From Tistrella mobilis (GTDB lineage Bacteria; Pseudomonadota; Alphaproteobacteria; Tistrellales; Tistrellaceae), in assembly GCF_039634785.1 (NCBI RefSeq), contig NZ_JBBIAB010000005.1, forward strand, positions 310,001 through 374,000: a stretch of DNA of 64,000 nucleotides, written 5' to 3'. The translations under genes and the position numbers were made by a program. Under the pieces are notes generated by a model. The model made no database searches. It was not told the DNA's origin and was given only the letters and a program-made list of their open reading frames with translations. How positions within the stretch are numbered: position 1 is the first letter of the stretch; every line of letters starts with the position of its first letter. Positions 52,901-62,174 of the stretch are shown one piece after another.

Positions 52901-53980
52901 TCAGCGGGGGTAGTCGAGGTTCATCTCGCGGTAGCGCTCGGGATCGTCGGCCCAGCTTTCGCGGACCTTCACGAACAGGAACAGGTGCACCCGGCGTTCC
53001 AGGATCTGCTGCAGTTCCGTCCGCGCTGCGCTGCCGACATGCTTGATCGTCCGCCCGCCGGCGCCGAGCACGATCTTGCGATGGCTCTCGCGCTGGACAT
53101 AGACCACCTGATCGATCCGGGCGCTGCCGTCCGGCTTCTCGGTCCAGGCTTCGGTCTCCACCGTCAGCGCATAGGGCAGTTCCTCATGCAGGCTCAGGAA
53201 CAGCTTCTCGCGGACGATCTCGGCGGCCAGGAAGCGGAGCGGCACGTCGCTCGCCTGATCTTCCGGATACATCCACGGCCCCTTGCGGGCGATCGCGGCC
53301 AGGGCGTCGGCCAGATCGTCGACGCCAGACCCGTTCTCGGCCGAAATCATAAAGATCCGGTCGAAGATGCCGAGCCCGTCCACCTCTGCCGCCAGCGGCA
53401 GAAGCTTCTCGCGCGCCAGCAGGTCGACCTTGTTCAGCACCGCCCAGGCGCGGCGCCCTTCGGCCTTCAACCCGTCCACGATCAGCCGCACATCGTCGGT
53501 GATGCCGCGCTTGGCATCGATCATCATCAGCAGCCCGTCGCCGGCATCGCCAGCACCGCTCCAGGCGGCCTGCACCATGGCCTTTTCCAGCCGGCGCTTG
53601 GGCCGGAAGATGCCGGGGGTGTCGATGAACACCAGCTGGGCCGGCCCGTGCATCGCGATGCCGACGATCCGGCTGCGGGTGGTCTGCACCTTCGGACTGA
53701 CGATCGAAACCTTGGAGCCGACCAGACGGTTCACGAGCGTCGACTTGCCCGCATTGGGCGCCCCGATGACCGCGAAGAAGCCGGTCTTCTGCTCGTCGAC
53801 CGGCACCGAGGCCGGAGCCTCGGGCGGCGGCAGCATGTCGAGGCCGTCGTCTTCGTCCTCGTCGTCGTCATCCCAATCGTCGTCGAGATCGGAGGTGAGC
53901 CCGCCTTCATGCAGGTCCTCGTCGCGGATCTCGTCTTCGGCGGGCGTCCCAGGGGTCTTGCCGGGGGTTTCAATCGTCAT
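52901..53980 (-). CDS. era: GTPase Era with an acidic N-terminal extension
   Basis: A 359-residue GTPase that assists 30S ribosome assembly. The G motifs are G1 GAPNAGKST (about residue 73), G2 QTTR, G3 DTPG, G4 NKVD and G5 SAENG. The C-terminal KH domain that binds the 3' end of 16S rRNA contains HRKIVLGAGGRTIKHVG. Typical Era proteins have about 300 residues. Here about 65 residues precede G1, with a strongly acidic run (DDDWDDDDEDEDDG, about 33-46) and then a Pro-rich stretch. The ATG overlaps the rnc stop (4 nt) and no internal start has a better site, so the extension appears genuine. It is the last gene of the long housekeeping operon. Confidence 0.96.
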   Translation of the reverse strand: MTIETPGKTPGTPAEDEIRDEDLHEGGLTSDLDDDWDDDDEDEDDGLDMLPPPEAPASVPVDEQKTGFFAVIGAPNAGKSTLVNRLVGSKVSIVSPKVQTTRSRIVGIAMHGPAQLVFIDTPGIFRPKRRLEKAMVQAAWSGAGDAGDGLLMMIDAKRGITDDVRLIVDGLKAEGRRAWAVLNKVDLLAREKLLPLAAEVDGLGIFDRIFMISAENGSGVDDLADALAAIARKGPWMYPEDQASDVPLRFLAAEIVREKLFLSLHEELPYALTVETEAWTEKPDGSARIDQVVYVQRESHRKIVLGAGGRTIKHVGSAARTELQQILERRVHLFLFVKVRESWADDPERYREMNLDYPR

Positions 53981-54705
53981 TTCTGGTCTCCACCGCGCCC
54001 CTCGGCGCGGCTCAGCAGGCTTTGGGCCGCGGCCTGCTCGGCAATGCGCTTGGAGGCACCGGTGGCCTCCTCGGCGCCGAGCCGTGCCACCTGGGCACGG
54101 ACGCGGAAGGACGGGGCGTGATCCGGGCCTTCACGGCCGATCACGGTGTAGACGGGCGCCTCAAGGCCTCGCGCCTGCGCCCATTCCTGGAGCGCGGTCT
54201 TCGGGTCCTTGGGCGGACGGAGGTCTTCCTCCATCAGCGGCGCCCAATAGCGTTCGACGAAACGACGGGCGGTATCGAACCCGCCGTCGAGATACAGGGC
54301 CGCGATGACCGCTTCGCAGGCATCGGCAAGATTGGCCGGGTTTCTGCGGCCACCGCTGTCGTCCTCGCCGCGCGACAGGCGCAGATAGCGGCCGAGCGAC
54401 AGCATCTCCGCCACCCGTGCCAGGCTCTCGCGTCGGACCAGGGCTGCGAAACGACGGGCAAGCGCGCCTTCGCTCTCTCCCGGGAAGCGGTGATAGAGCT
54501 GGTCGGCCACCGCCAACCCAAGCACCCGGTCGCCCAGGAACTCAAGCCGCTCGTAATTCAGCCGGACCCGGCCGTTGCGATCGCGACCGCCGCCATCGAC
54601 GCTCGGATGGGTCAGGGCCGCCTCCAGCAACGACGGGTCGTCGAAGTCGTGGCCGATCTCACGCGCGCATTCCGCAAGCGTGGTGGCCTGGCGTTGTTCA
54701 TCCAT
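53977..54705 (-). CDS. rnc: Ribonuclease III
   Basis: A 242-residue double-strand-specific RNase that processes rRNA precursors and structured mRNAs. The catalytic domain shows the signature NYERLEFLGDRVLGLAVADQLY with the metal-binding acidic residues, then EALIGALYLDGG-like CEAVIAALYLDGGFDTARRFVERYW. The double-stranded RNA-binding domain covers about residues 160-232 (DPKTALQEWAQARGLEAPVYTVIGREGPDHAPSFRVRAQV). Length is normal. The stop overlaps the era start as ATGA, and lepB lies 69 nt upstream on the same strand, the conserved lepB-rnc-era order. Confidence 0.96.
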   Translation of the reverse strand: MDEQRQATTLAECAREIGHDFDDPSLLEAALTHPSVDGGGRDRNGRVRLNYERLEFLGDRVLGLAVADQLYHRFPGESEGALARRFAALVRRESLARVAEMLSLGRYLRLSRGEDDSGGRRNPANLADACEAVIAALYLDGGFDTARRFVERYWAPLMEEDLRPPKDPKTALQEWAQARGLEAPVYTVIGREGPDHAPSFRVRAQVARLGAEEATGASKRIAEQAAAQSLLSRAEGRGGDQK

Positions 54706-54774
54706 GCCGTCGTCCGCGGCCGGCCTCGACCGCCGCCGCCCTCATGCCTCTGGTCTTCTTCACCCGGCTCATCC

Positions 54775-55575
54775 TCAACCCACGCCGTCCAGCAGGCGCG
54801 ACCAGCGGATGGCCGACGGCCACTTCCACACCTGCCACCAGGCAGCGCTGTCGTCGATCGAGAAGAACAGCACTTCGGCCCGGCCGATCAGGTTCTCCTC
54901 GGGTACGAAGCCCACGGCCGACAGAACACGACTGTCCTGGGAGTTGTCGCGATTGTCGCCCATCGCGAAATAATGCCCGGCCGGAACGGTATAGACCGGC
55001 GTGTTGTCCAGCGCGCCATAGGGCGTCTGGTCCAGCGTCTCGTAGGACGGGCCGCCATCGGGCATCGTCTCGACATAGCGCGGGATGCGGATTTCCTGAC
55101 CGCCCGGGCCCGTCTCGACGAAATCCTCGATCCGGCGCCGTTCCACGGCCGTACCGTTGATGTGCAGGATGCCGTCGATCACCTGGATCCGGTCCCCCGG
55201 CAGGCCGACGATGCGCTTGATGTAGTCGACCGAAGGATCGGTCGGCAGGCGGAAGACCGCCACATCGCCGCGCTTCACCGGGCTCGACAGGATCCGGCCC
55301 TCGAAGAGCGGCAGGCTGCCCGGAAAGGAGTAGCGGCTGTAGCCGTAACTGTACTTCGACACGAACAGATAGTCGCCGACCAGCAGGGTCGGCTTCATCG
55401 ACCCGGACGGGATGTTGAACGGTTCGAAGGCGAAGGACCGGATCACCAGGGCGAAGAAGACGGCGATGACCACCGTCTTCACCATCTCGCCGAAACCGCC
55501 CGAGCGGTCTTCGGCTGCCCGCGGCTTGCGGTTCCGCGGATTGTCGCCGTCCGTCCGGCTCGTGTCGCGCGTCAC
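54775..55575 (-). CDS. lepB: Signal peptidase I
   Basis: A 266-residue type I leader peptidase that cleaves Sec and Tat signal peptides at the outer face of the inner membrane. One transmembrane helix (about 31-48, [17 protein letters not shown]) precedes the catalytic domain. The serine is in [21 protein letters not shown] and the lysine in [29 protein letters not shown] is box E. The single-helix topology is normal for alphaproteobacteria. The start is a GTG at 55575 that overlaps the acpS stop by 4 nt. About 30 charged residues precede the membrane helix. Confidence 0.96.
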   Translation of the reverse strand: MTRDTSRTDGDNPRNRKPRAAEDRSGGFGEMVKTVVIAVFFALVIRSFAFEPFNIPSGSMKPTLLVGDYLFVSKYSYGYSRYSFPGSLPLFEGRILSSPVKRGDVAVFRLPTDPSVDYIKRIVGLPGDRIQVIDGILHINGTAVERRRIEDFVETGPGGQEIRIPRYVETMPDGGPSYETLDQTPYGALDNTPVYTVPAGHYFAMGDNRDNSQDSRVLSAVGFVPEENLIGRAEVLFFSIDDSAAWWQVWKWPSAIRWSRLLDGVG

Positions 55576-56000
55576 GTTGAACTCCCGTCTTGCGCCGAGA
55601 TATCCGGCACGGCGCTGATGATCACGAGCGCCTGAGCATATGGATATTCGTCGGTCAGCGTCAAATCGATCTTCGGAAGGTACCCCGCCGGAACCAGTTG
55701 CGCCAGAAGGCGTTCAGCCCCGCCGGTCAGCTGCAGGGTCGGCCTGCCGCCGGGCAGGTTCACGACGCCGATATCCCGCCAGGCCACACCACGATCGAGC
55801 CCGGTTCCCAGCGCCTTGGCCCCCGCTTCCTTGGCGGCGTAACGCTTGGCATAGCTGTCCGCCCGGCGCACACGTCCGTCGGACAGGTTCCGCTCCGTCA
55901 CCGTAAAGCAGCGCTGCACGAAACGGTCGCCGAAGCGGTCGAGCGTCTTCTCGATCCGCCGGACGTCGACCATGTCGATCCCGGTGCCGATGATCCGCAT
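55572..56000 (-). CDS. acpS: Holo-[acyl-carrier-protein] synthase
   Basis: A 142-residue phosphopantetheinyl transferase that converts apo-ACP to holo-ACP with coenzyme A. The two magnesium-site motifs are intact: [15 protein letters not shown] at the N-terminus and [16 protein letters not shown] (about 53-68). The start at 56000 gives MRIIGTGID, the standard N-terminus; ATG 56003 one codon earlier is equally possible. It starts 5-8 nt after the pdxJ stop and overlaps lepB by 4 nt, so it is tightly coupled in the operon. The C-terminus is about 10 residues longer than in E. coli. Confidence 0.94.
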   Translation of the reverse strand: MRIIGTGIDMVDVRRIEKTLDRFGDRFVQRCFTVTERNLSDGRVRRADSYAKRYAAKEAGAKALGTGLDRGVAWRDIGVVNLPGGRPTLQLTGGAERLLAQLVPAGYLPKIDLTLTDEYPYAQALVIISAVPDISAQDGSST

Positions 56001-56007
56001 CATAAGG

Positions 56008-56799
56008 TCAGTCGGCCCCGCGTGTCGCATGGCGCCGCGCCTGCCGGCGGGCGGCGTCGATCAGCCGGCGGGTATGGCGCACGGCCTCCTCGATACCGAT
56101 GAACAGCGCTTCGGTGATCAGGAAACGGCCGCAGGTGATGCCCTGGATATGCGGCAGCCCGGCAATCGGCGCCAGCGTCGAATAGTCCAGGGCGTGGCCG
56201 GCCTGCAGGCCAAGGCCGATCCCGTGGGCGTGGCTGGCGGCATGGCGGATCTGCTGAAGCAGCGGTGCCCGCAATTCTTCGGCGGCTTCGCCATAGAATG
56301 TGGTGTCCAGCTCGATGCCACGAATGCCCGAGGCCTGCACCTGATCGATCGCCTCGATCTCGGGCGCCACCAGCGCCAGCACCGGCACGCCGGCCTCGTG
56401 GAGGCTGCTCGCCACCTCGGCCATGCGCACGACGTCGGCCTCGGGTTCGGGCAACAGCATCACCGCCGCGGGGCTGAGCGAGGTAACCCAGGCAACCCGC
56501 GCCGGGTCGGGACGCATCTCCAGCGTCAGGGGCACGCGGGCACGTTCGGCGATGCGGCGCACATCATCGGCGGTGATCAGGCCGCTGCCGTCATCAACAC
56601 GCAGAACCACACTGTCGGCGCCGGCCTTCACGGTCGCCTCGGCCAGCCGCGCCATATCCGGGCGCTGGCCGTCGCCCGCCTGACGAAGCAAGGCTGCATG
56701 ATTGAGCCGGAGCCCCAGGCGGAGCGGCCCGTCGCCACGCCGGCCGCCATGGGCCTGCAGGGGTGCGGACCAGGCCGCGAGCGGTCGGTTCTGGGTCAC
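56008..56799 (-). CDS. pdxJ: PdxJ-family protein lacking canonical active-site motifs
   Basis: A 263-residue TIM-barrel protein at the usual pdxJ place beside acpS. PdxJ closes the pyridoxine 5'-phosphate ring from 1-deoxyxylulose 5-phosphate and aminoacetone phosphate. The fold is clear ([62 protein letters not shown]). The signature residues are mostly gone. VNIDH is LRLNH, VHLREDRRHI is [11 protein letters not shown] (catalytic His and phosphate-loop Arg/His lost), the TTEGGLD loop is deleted, IEIHTG is IELDTT and LNIGH is ITCGR. Only the LEM glutamate and AGHxLxY histidine remain. The start is a GTG at 56799 with AAGGA upstream. Normal PNP synthase activity is doubtful; a different or regulatory role is possible. 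Confidence 0.8.
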   Translation of the reverse strand: MTQNRPLAAWSAPLQAHGGRRGDGPLRLGLRLNHAALLRQAGDGQRPDMARLAEATVKAGADSVVLRVDDGSGLITADDVRRIAERARVPLTLEMRPDPARVAWVTSLSPAAVMLLPEPEADVVRMAEVASSLHEAGVPVLALVAPEIEAIDQVQASGIRGIELDTTFYGEAAEELRAPLLQQIRHAASHAHGIGLGLQAGHALDYSTLAPIAGLPHIQGITCGRFLITEALFIGIEEAVRHTRRLIDAARRQARRHATRGAD

Positions 56800-56871
56800 T
56801 GGCTTGCATTCCTTCTCGTGCTTTGGTGCCGGGGAGACAGGATCCGCCTGGCACCGGAAGCGGCCCCGCGC

Positions 56872-57474
56872 TCAGGCGAGGCCGCGGCTGCCCGGCTTGA
56901 CGGCAGGCAGGGCCGCGAGTTCAGGCGGAAGATCGTTCGGGTCATAGCTCGGGACGTCGAGGCCGGTGAGCGACACGAGCGGCACCCCCAGATCGACCTT
57001 GCCGGCCGACCGGTCGATCAATGCCGAGGCGGCGACCACGCGCCCGCCGGCCGCCTCGATCGCCGCGATGCACTCCCGGCTCGACTTGCCGGTGGTGACG
57101 ACGTCTTCGGCCATCAACACCCGCCAGCCCGGTTCGATCGCGAAACCGCGGCGCAGGGTAAAGCTGCCGTCCACCCGTTCGGTGAACATGGCCGGCACGC
57201 CAAGCTGGCGAGCGACCTCGTAACCGACGATCACGCCCCCCATGGCCGGCGACACCACGCAGTCGATGCCGCCGCCGGCGATGGTGCCATCGGTCAGCCG
57301 CGCATTGATCCGCTCCGCCAGCGCCCGGCACAGCCGCTCGCCCTGGACGGGATGCATCATGACCCGCGCGCACTGCAGATAGCGCGGGCTGCGCAGACCG
57401 GAGGACAGGATGAAATGGCCTTCGAGCAGCGCGCCGCAGGCGCGGAACACGTCCAGGACTTCTTCGGTGTCCAT
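56872..57474 (-). CDS. pyrE: Orotate phosphoribosyltransferase
   Basis: A 200-residue enzyme of de novo pyrimidine synthesis that makes orotidine 5'-phosphate from orotate and PRPP. The PRPP-binding loop is [14 protein letters not shown], and [35 protein letters not shown] holds the substrate site and the flexible catalytic loop. It belongs to the [22 protein letters not shown] group common in alphaproteobacteria rather than the E. coli type. The start at 57474 is a clean ATG. It lies 86 nt after rsh and 72 nt before pdxJ in the housekeeping operon. Confidence 0.95.
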   Translation of the reverse strand: MDTEEVLDVFRACGALLEGHFILSSGLRSPRYLQCARVMMHPVQGERLCRALAERINARLTDGTIAGGGIDCVVSPAMGGVIVGYEVARQLGVPAMFTERVDGSFTLRRGFAIEPGWRVLMAEDVVTTGKSSRECIAAIEAAGGRVVAASALIDRSAGKVDLGVPLVSLTGLDVPSYDPNDLPPELAALPAVKPGSRGLA

Positions 57475-57560
57475 GGGTCGGGCGAACTCCGTGATAGGGA
57501 TGCGTGGAAGCCGCGCATCGCCCGTGCGACACGCGGCCCCGAGGGGTTGGAAACCGGTGG

Positions 57561-59717
57561 TCAGCCGCGGGCTCGGTCGACCGAATTGATCATCGGATCG
57601 GCCCGCAGGGCCGCGATGATATGGGTCAGATGCTTCACGTCATGCACCTCGACATCGACGATCATCTCGAAGAATTCCGAGGTGCGGTTGGTGATCTTGA
57701 GATTGGTGATGTTGCCGTAATTCTTGGCGATCATCGTGGTCAGGGCCGCAAGACCACCCGGCTCGTTCGACACCATCACCGCAAGCCGCGCGGTGTGCCC
57801 CGCATCACCGGTCGAGCCCGTGTCCCAGGCGACGTCGAGCCAGCGTTCGGGCTCGTCGACATACTGCTCCAGGGTCTCGCAGTCGATGGTATGGATGGTG
57901 ACACCCTTGCCGGTGGCCACGATGCCGACGATCCGGTCTCCCGGGATCGGATGGCAGCAGCCGGCATAATGCACCGCCATGCCCGGGATCAGACCGCGGA
58001 TCGGGATGGCGTGGCCGTTGACGCCGCTCTTGCCGCTGCGCATGCGCTTCAGCGGCACGACGTTGCCGGTCTCCCCCTCATCCTTCGGCACACGGGCCTC
58101 GGGGAAGACGGTGTCGATGACCTGGCGGGCGGTGATGTCACCCTTGCCCACCGCTGCGTAGAGGTCTTCCAACGTCTTGTGGGTAAAGACCCGCAGCGCC
58201 CGGTCCAGCCCCTTTTCGGTCAGCGGCCGCTGTTCCTGACGGAAGGTCTTCTGAAGGATCGCCCGGCCCAGGCTGACATACTGCTCGCGCTCCCGCAGCC
58301 GGATAAAGCGGCGGATCCGGGATCGGGCCTTGCCGGTGACGACGAAGCGTTCCCAGGCCGGCGACGGGGTCTGCGCCTTCGAGGTGATGATCTCGATCTG
58401 ATCGCCGTTCTGCAGCTGGGTGCGCAGCGGCATCATGCGACCGTTGATCTTGGCGCCGACGCAGGTATCGCCGATCTCGGAATGGACCGCATAGGCGAAG
58501 TCGATCGGCGTGGCGCCACGTGGCAGCGCGATCAGGTCACCCTTGGGCGAGAAGCAGAAGACCTGATCCTGGAACATCTCGAGCTTGGTATGCTCGAGGA
58601 ATTCCTCGGGATTCGATGCCTGCTCCAGGATATCGAGCAGGCCGCGGATCCAGCGATACTGCCGGCCTTCGTGGCCGCCACTCTCCTGCTTGTAGAGCCA
58701 GTGGGCGGCGACGCCGTACTCCGCAACCTCGTGCATCTCGCGGGTGCGGATCTGAATCTCGATCCGCTGGCGTTCCGGCCCGATGACGGTGGTGTGCAGC
58801 GAGCGATAGCCGTTGGGCTTGGCGTTGCTGATGAAATCCTTGAACCGCCCCGGGACCATGCGATACGCGCCGTGAACGGCCCCCAGAACGGCATAACAGT
58901 CCCGGATGCTGTCAACGGTCACACGGAAGGCCATGATGTCCGACAGCTGCTCGAACACCACATTCTTGCGCTGCATCTTGCGCCAGATCGAATAGGGCCG
59001 CTTTTCGCGCCCGTAGATCTCGGCGCCGATACCGGTCTCCGCGATCACCGCCTTCAGTTCGGCGACGATCCGGGCCACAAGCTCGGACCCGTTCTCCCGC
59101 AGGAAGGACAGCCGCTTCAGGATCGAGTCCCGCGCATCGCCGTGCAGTTCCTTGAAGGCCAGGTCGTCCAGCTCGTCCTTGATCGCCTGCATGCCGATAC
59201 GCTCGGCCAGCGGAGCGTAGATCTCGAGCGTTTCCAGCGCGATCCGCCGGCGCTTTTCCGGCTTGGCGATATAGTGCAGCGTCCGCATATTGTGCAGCCG
59301 GTCGGCCAGCTTGACCAGCAGCACGCGGATATCGTCGGACATGGCCAGAAGCAGCTTGCGGAAATTTTCCGCCTGCTTGGCCTGTTCCGATTGCAGTTCG
59401 ATCTTGGACAGTTTGGTGACGCCGTCGACCAGCCGGGCGACTTCGCCCCCGAAGATCTGCTCGATCTCGTCAAGCGTCGCGGGCGTGTCTTCGATCGTGT
59501 CGTGCAGCAATGCCGTCACGATTGACCGGCTGTCGAGCTTCAACTCGGTCAGGATGCCGGCAACTTCAAGCGGATGGAGGAAATAGGGATCGCCCGATGC
59601 ACGCTTCTGGCTGCCGTGCATCTTCATTGCGTAGACATAGGCGCGGTTCAGCGCCGTTTCGTCCACATCCGGGTCATAGGCCTTGACCCGCTCCACCAGC
59701 TCGTATTGCCTGATCAC
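57561..59717 (-). CDS. rsh: Bifunctional (p)ppGpp synthetase/hydrolase, Rsh (RelA/SpoT)
   Basis: A 718-residue stringent-response enzyme. The hydrolase domain keeps the metal residues ([39 protein letters not shown]). The synthetase domain has [25 protein letters not shown], whose RxKD sequence is the form found in bifunctional enzymes. TGS (about 385-445) and a C-terminal ACT domain (about 640-715, [28 protein letters not shown]) complete the normal order. The start is a GTG at 59717 without an obvious Shine-Dalgarno sequence. It is preceded by rpoZ, the same rpoZ-rsh order as in many proteobacteria, and the omega subunit helps (p)ppGpp act on RNA polymerase. Confidence 0.96.
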   Translation of the reverse strand: MIRQYELVERVKAYDPDVDETALNRAYVYAMKMHGSQKRASGDPYFLHPLEVAGILTELKLDSRSIVTALLHDTIEDTPATLDEIEQIFGGEVARLVDGVTKLSKIELQSEQAKQAENFRKLLLAMSDDIRVLLVKLADRLHNMRTLHYIAKPEKRRRIALETLEIYAPLAERIGMQAIKDELDDLAFKELHGDARDSILKRLSFLRENGSELVARIVAELKAVIAETGIGAEIYGREKRPYSIWRKMQRKNVVFEQLSDIMAFRVTVDSIRDCYAVLGAVHGAYRMVPGRFKDFISNAKPNGYRSLHTTVIGPERQRIEIQIRTREMHEVAEYGVAAHWLYKQESGGHEGRQYRWIRGLLDILEQASNPEEFLEHTKLEMFQDQVFCFSPKGDLIALPRGATPIDFAYAVHSEIGDTCVGAKINGRMMPLRTQLQNGDQIEIITSKAQTPSPAWERFVVTGKARSRIRRFIRLREREQYVSLGRAILQKTFRQEQRPLTEKGLDRALRVFTHKTLEDLYAAVGKGDITARQVIDTVFPEARVPKDEGETGNVVPLKRMRSGKSGVNGHAIPIRGLIPGMAVHYAGCCHPIPGDRIVGIVATGKGVTIHTIDCETLEQYVDEPERWLDVAWDTGSTGDAGHTARLAVMVSNEPGGLAALTTMIAKNYGNITNLKITNRTSEFFEMIVDVEVHDVKHLTHIIAALRADPMINSVDRARG

Positions 59718-59843
59718 CGAACAGCGTCACCCGCATGGCAGGACGCCACATCTTCGCACGTCGCCGGCCAGGCCCGCGCGGGACCGGTCCGTCGACGGAA
59801 GCCGTGGCCCCCGTATGACCGGCCTTCCAAGCGAAACCCGTGC

Positions 59844-59864
59844 GCGGCCGGCCGGCCCGGCCGC
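59844..59864 (-). other. GC-rich hairpin between rpoZ and rsh
   Basis: GCGGCCGG (59844-59851) and CCGGCCGC (59857-59864) form a perfect 8-bp stem with a five-base loop in the 201-nt gap between the genes. No T-run follows on either strand. GATGCCCCGA is also repeated at 59882-59891 and 59896-59905. It may modulate read-through from rpoZ into rsh. Confidence 0.35.
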
Positions 59865-59918
59865 TGCTGGGTTGCGACGCAGATGCCCCGAAGCCGATGC
59901 CCCGAGCCCCGGAACGGA

Positions 59919-60320
59919 TCAGTCGTCCTCGGGGTCGGCATCCTCGAAGCGCGGGGCACCAAAGCCGTCGCCGTCTTCCTCCGACACCGACAGCGATCCG
60001 CCGCCCGCCAGTTCATCCTCGGCCAGCTGACGGCTGGCGATCGAGGCGACCTCGCCGATGGCATCGAGGATGTCCTCGTCCGGCTCGTCGACCTCGGGAA
60101 CGCGCTGATGGGTCTGCACCAGCTGCCGCGAGACGGTATCGAGATCGATGGTCTCGTCGGCAATCTCGCGCAGGGCGACGACGGGGTTCTTGTCGTTGTC
60201 GCGGTCGACGGTCAGTGCCGCACCCGACGAGATCTCGCGGGCACGCTGAGCGGCCATCAGCACCAGATCGAACCGGTTGGGGACAAGACGGACGCAATCT
60301 TCGACGGTGACGCGGGCCAT
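59919..60320 (-). CDS. rpoZ: RNA polymerase omega subunit
   Basis: A 133-residue protein. The first 70 residues are the conserved omega core ([34 protein letters not shown], then [17 protein letters not shown]) that wraps the beta-prime C-terminus and forms part of a (p)ppGpp site. The rest is a variable acidic tail ([12 protein letters not shown] and [19 protein letters not shown]), longer than the E. coli protein (91 residues) but common in alphaproteobacteria. The ATG at 60320 gives the standard N-terminus. It lies between folK (106 nt upstream) and rsh. Confidence 0.95.
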   Translation of the reverse strand: MARVTVEDCVRLVPNRFDLVLMAAQRAREISSGAALTVDRDNDKNPVVALREIADETIDLDTVSRQLVQTHQRVPEVDEPDEDILDAIGEVASIASRQLAEDELAGGGSLSVSEEDGDGFGAPRFEDADPEDD

Positions 60321-60426
60321 GGCTGGTTGCTCCGATGACTTTTAGAGTCGCTCAAAAAAGGTATGACGACGGAGAAGCGACCGCAAGGCCGTACTCCCGC
60401 GTCGGGCGCGGAACACTATGACACGA

Positions 60427-61038
60427 CTATGCGGAAGTCAAAGCCTCGCCGCCGGAATCCGGGGCTTCCTCCATGCACGGACGGATGATCTGCCCTGCAG
60501 GCAACGCGGCAATCAGCTCTTCGACCGACCGGTCCAGGGTCGGATGACGCCAGCCCGGCGCCACATCGGCAAGCGGCAGCAGAACGAAGGCACGCTCATG
60601 CATCCGCGGATGCGGCAGTTCCGGGTCCGGCGCCCCGCCCATGGTCTGAACCGGGGCACCCGGCACGATGGGGACCGCTGCGATCCGGGGGCGACGGACC
60701 ATGCCGCCATGGTCTATAATGTCCAGATCCAGCGGCCGCGACTCCCAACGCTGGCGACGCACCCTGCCGAACGCCGCCTCGATCGCATGCAGCCGCTCCA
60801 GGGCCTCGACCGGCTCCAGTGCCGTTTCGGCATGCACGACACCGTTTACGTACCACGGCCCGCCATTGTCCGGCAGCGGCGGGCTTTCGTACCAGCGCGA
60901 CACGCCGATCACATCAAAGCCCATCTCCCCAAGTCGCACCACCGCAGCCTGACAAGCAGCGCGCGGCATTCTACCTTCGGCATCCGGGAGATTGGCGCCA
61001 ACTGCGATAAATATCGTGTCTTTACGCAATTCCATCAT
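60427..61038 (-). CDS. folK: 2-amino-4-hydroxy-6-hydroxymethyldihydropteridine pyrophosphokinase
   Basis: A 203-residue folate-synthesis kinase that transfers pyrophosphate from ATP to the pterin. Motifs: IFIAVGANLPD at the first strand, SRWYESPPLPDNGGPWYVNGVV, RPLDLDIIDHGG (metal and ATP site) and HPRMHERAFVLLPLADVAPGW. The ATG pair at 61038/61035 is the likely start; a longer frame to 61203 would run through the upstream promoter gap. A C-terminal tail of about 40 residues extends past the normal end. It is the first gene of the housekeeping operon and divergent from the NYN-domain gene. Confidence 0.93.
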   Translation of the reverse strand: MMELRKDTIFIAVGANLPDAEGRMPRAACQAAVVRLGEMGFDVIGVSRWYESPPLPDNGGPWYVNGVVHAETALEPVEALERLHAIEAAFGRVRRQRWESRPLDLDIIDHGGMVRRPRIAAVPIVPGAPVQTMGGAPDPELPHPRMHERAFVLLPLADVAPGWRHPTLDRSVEELIAALPAGQIIRPCMEEAPDSGGEALTSA

Positions 61039-61173
61039 GATCGGACGTGTTCCGTCTTGTAATCTGGGGCCATGAGGGATTAAGTACGTCGCGCCGGCGG
61101 ATGATCCGATACGCGACCCAACCGGCCTCTCCTGACGACGACCCATAGGCGAATTCTGGGGAAAGATATACTC

Positions 61174-61998
61174 ATGCCACGGTCCATCGACAGTATTTTC
61201 CACGAAGGCGAGCGTGTTGCGCTGTTCATCGACGGCGCCAACCTTTACGGTGCGGCCCGCAGCCTCAGCTTCGACATCGACTATCGCCGGCTGCTGGATT
61301 ACTTCCGGTCACGCGCTTACGTGGTGCGTGCCTTCTACTACACCGCCCTGCTGGACGAGCAGGACTATTCGCCGATCCGGCCGCTGGTCGACTGGCTGGA
61401 CTATAACGGCTACACCATGGTCACCAAGCCGGCGAAGGAATTCACCGACGCCACCGGCCGCCGCCGGGTGCGCGGTGACATGGATGTCGAGCTGACGGTC
61501 GACGCCATGGAAATGGCCGATCATGTGGATCACATCGTGATTTTCTCGGGCGACGGCGACTTCCGCCGCCTGGTCGAGGCGATCCAGCGCCGCGGCGTGC
61601 GTGTGACCGTGGTCGGAACCATCCGCACCCAGCCGCCGATGGTTGCCGACGAACTGCGCCGCCAGGCCGACGTCTTCCTCGACCTCAAGGATCTGGAGCC
61701 GGTGATCGCCCGCTCGCGCGCCGAGGCCGAGGCCGGCCGTCAGCGCGGCGAGCGTCGTCGCAAGCTGATGGAGGACACCCCCCTCCCCACCTCGGAGCCG
61801 GAGCCCGAGGACGAGGATCTGGAGGATGACGAGGATTACGAGGACGACGACTACGAGGATGATGACGACTACGAGGACGACGAGGATTACGAGGACGAGG
61901 ACGAAGAGGACGAGCCGGCCCCGGCACCTGCGAAGCCCGCGCCCGCGCCCGCGCCGGCACCGGTGAAGCCCCGCACGCCGCCGCGTCGCAAGAGCTGA
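61174..61998 (+). CDS. NYN-domain (LabA/DUF88) protein with acidic repeat tail
   Basis: A 274-residue protein. Residues 15-180 form a PIN-like NYN domain: VALFIDGANLYGAARSL (first catalytic Asp), YYTALLDEQDYSP, RGDMDVELTVDAMEMADHVDHIVIFSGDGDFRRLVEAIQRRGVRVTVVG (further acidic residues). Such proteins are predicted or known ribonucleases. From about 208 the tail is an acidic run with repeated DYEDD units, then a Pro/Ala-rich stretch and a basic end (PRTPPRRKS). Acidic and basic tracts of this kind can drive RNA or ribosome contacts. The start at 61174 has GGGGAAAG. It is divergent from folK; its substrate is unknown. Confidence 0.87.
   Translation: MPRSIDSIFHEGERVALFIDGANLYGAARSLSFDIDYRRLLDYFRSRAYVVRAFYYTALLDEQDYSPIRPLVDWLDYNGYTMVTKPAKEFTDATGRRRVRGDMDVELTVDAMEMADHVDHIVIFSGDGDFRRLVEAIQRRGVRVTVVGTIRTQPPMVADELRRQADVFLDLKDLEPVIARSRAEAEAGRQRGERRRKLMEDTPLPTSEPEPEDEDLEDDEDYEDDDYEDDDDYEDDEDYEDEDEEDEPAPAPAKPAPAPAPAPVKPRTPPRRKS
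61813..61912 (+). repeat. In-gene repeats encoding the Asp/Glu/Tyr tail
   Basis: Short units built on GAGGAY/GACGAC around TAC codons (DYEDD at the protein level, about five copies) recur through this stretch. Codon use shifts between units (GAT/GAC), so the tract is partly degenerate. It could expand or contract by slippage without changing the frame. Confidence 0.7.
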
Positions 61999-62052
61999 TC
62001 CGTCCGTGAACGCCGGCCTCTGATCCTGGACGCCGTCCCGGTCAACGATGTC

Positions 62053-62085
62053 ACGCCACCCGCGCGGAGAACCGCCGGGTGGCGT
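62053..62085 (+). terminator. Terminator-like hairpin after the NYN-domain gene
   Basis: ACGCCACCCG (62053-62062) pairs perfectly with CGGGTGGCGT (62076-62085) across a 13-base loop, 54 nt after the stop codon. The tail CGTCGTTCG is poor in T, so termination may be weak. The right arm runs directly into the tandem repeat. Confidence 0.5.
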
Positions 62086-62096
62086 CGTCGTTCGGG

Positions 62097-62144
62097 GCCC
62101 TCGTCGTTCCCCGCCCTCGTCGTTCCCTGCCCTCGTCGTTCCCT
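62097..62144 (+). repeat. 16-bp tandem repeat
   Basis: GCCCTCGTCGTTCCC followed by C or T occurs three times in perfect tandem (62097, 62113, 62129). Degenerate units in the same register lie on either side (62081-62096 and 62145-62160). It forms a small minisatellite directly upstream of the uracil-DNA glycosylase gene. Confidence 0.85.
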
Positions 62145-62174
62145 GGCCATCGTCACGTCGCCGCCGTCTTCGTA

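Noticed and set aside
59882-59905. Direct repeat GATGCCCCGA between rpoZ and rsh as an operator
   Set aside because: It is only 10 bp in a very GC-rich gap with other self-similar stretches, so it was mentioned with the hairpin but not claimed as a site.
62097-62144. Possible small CRISPR array
   Set aside because: The units are contiguous with no spacers, only 16 bp long, and no cas genes are near.
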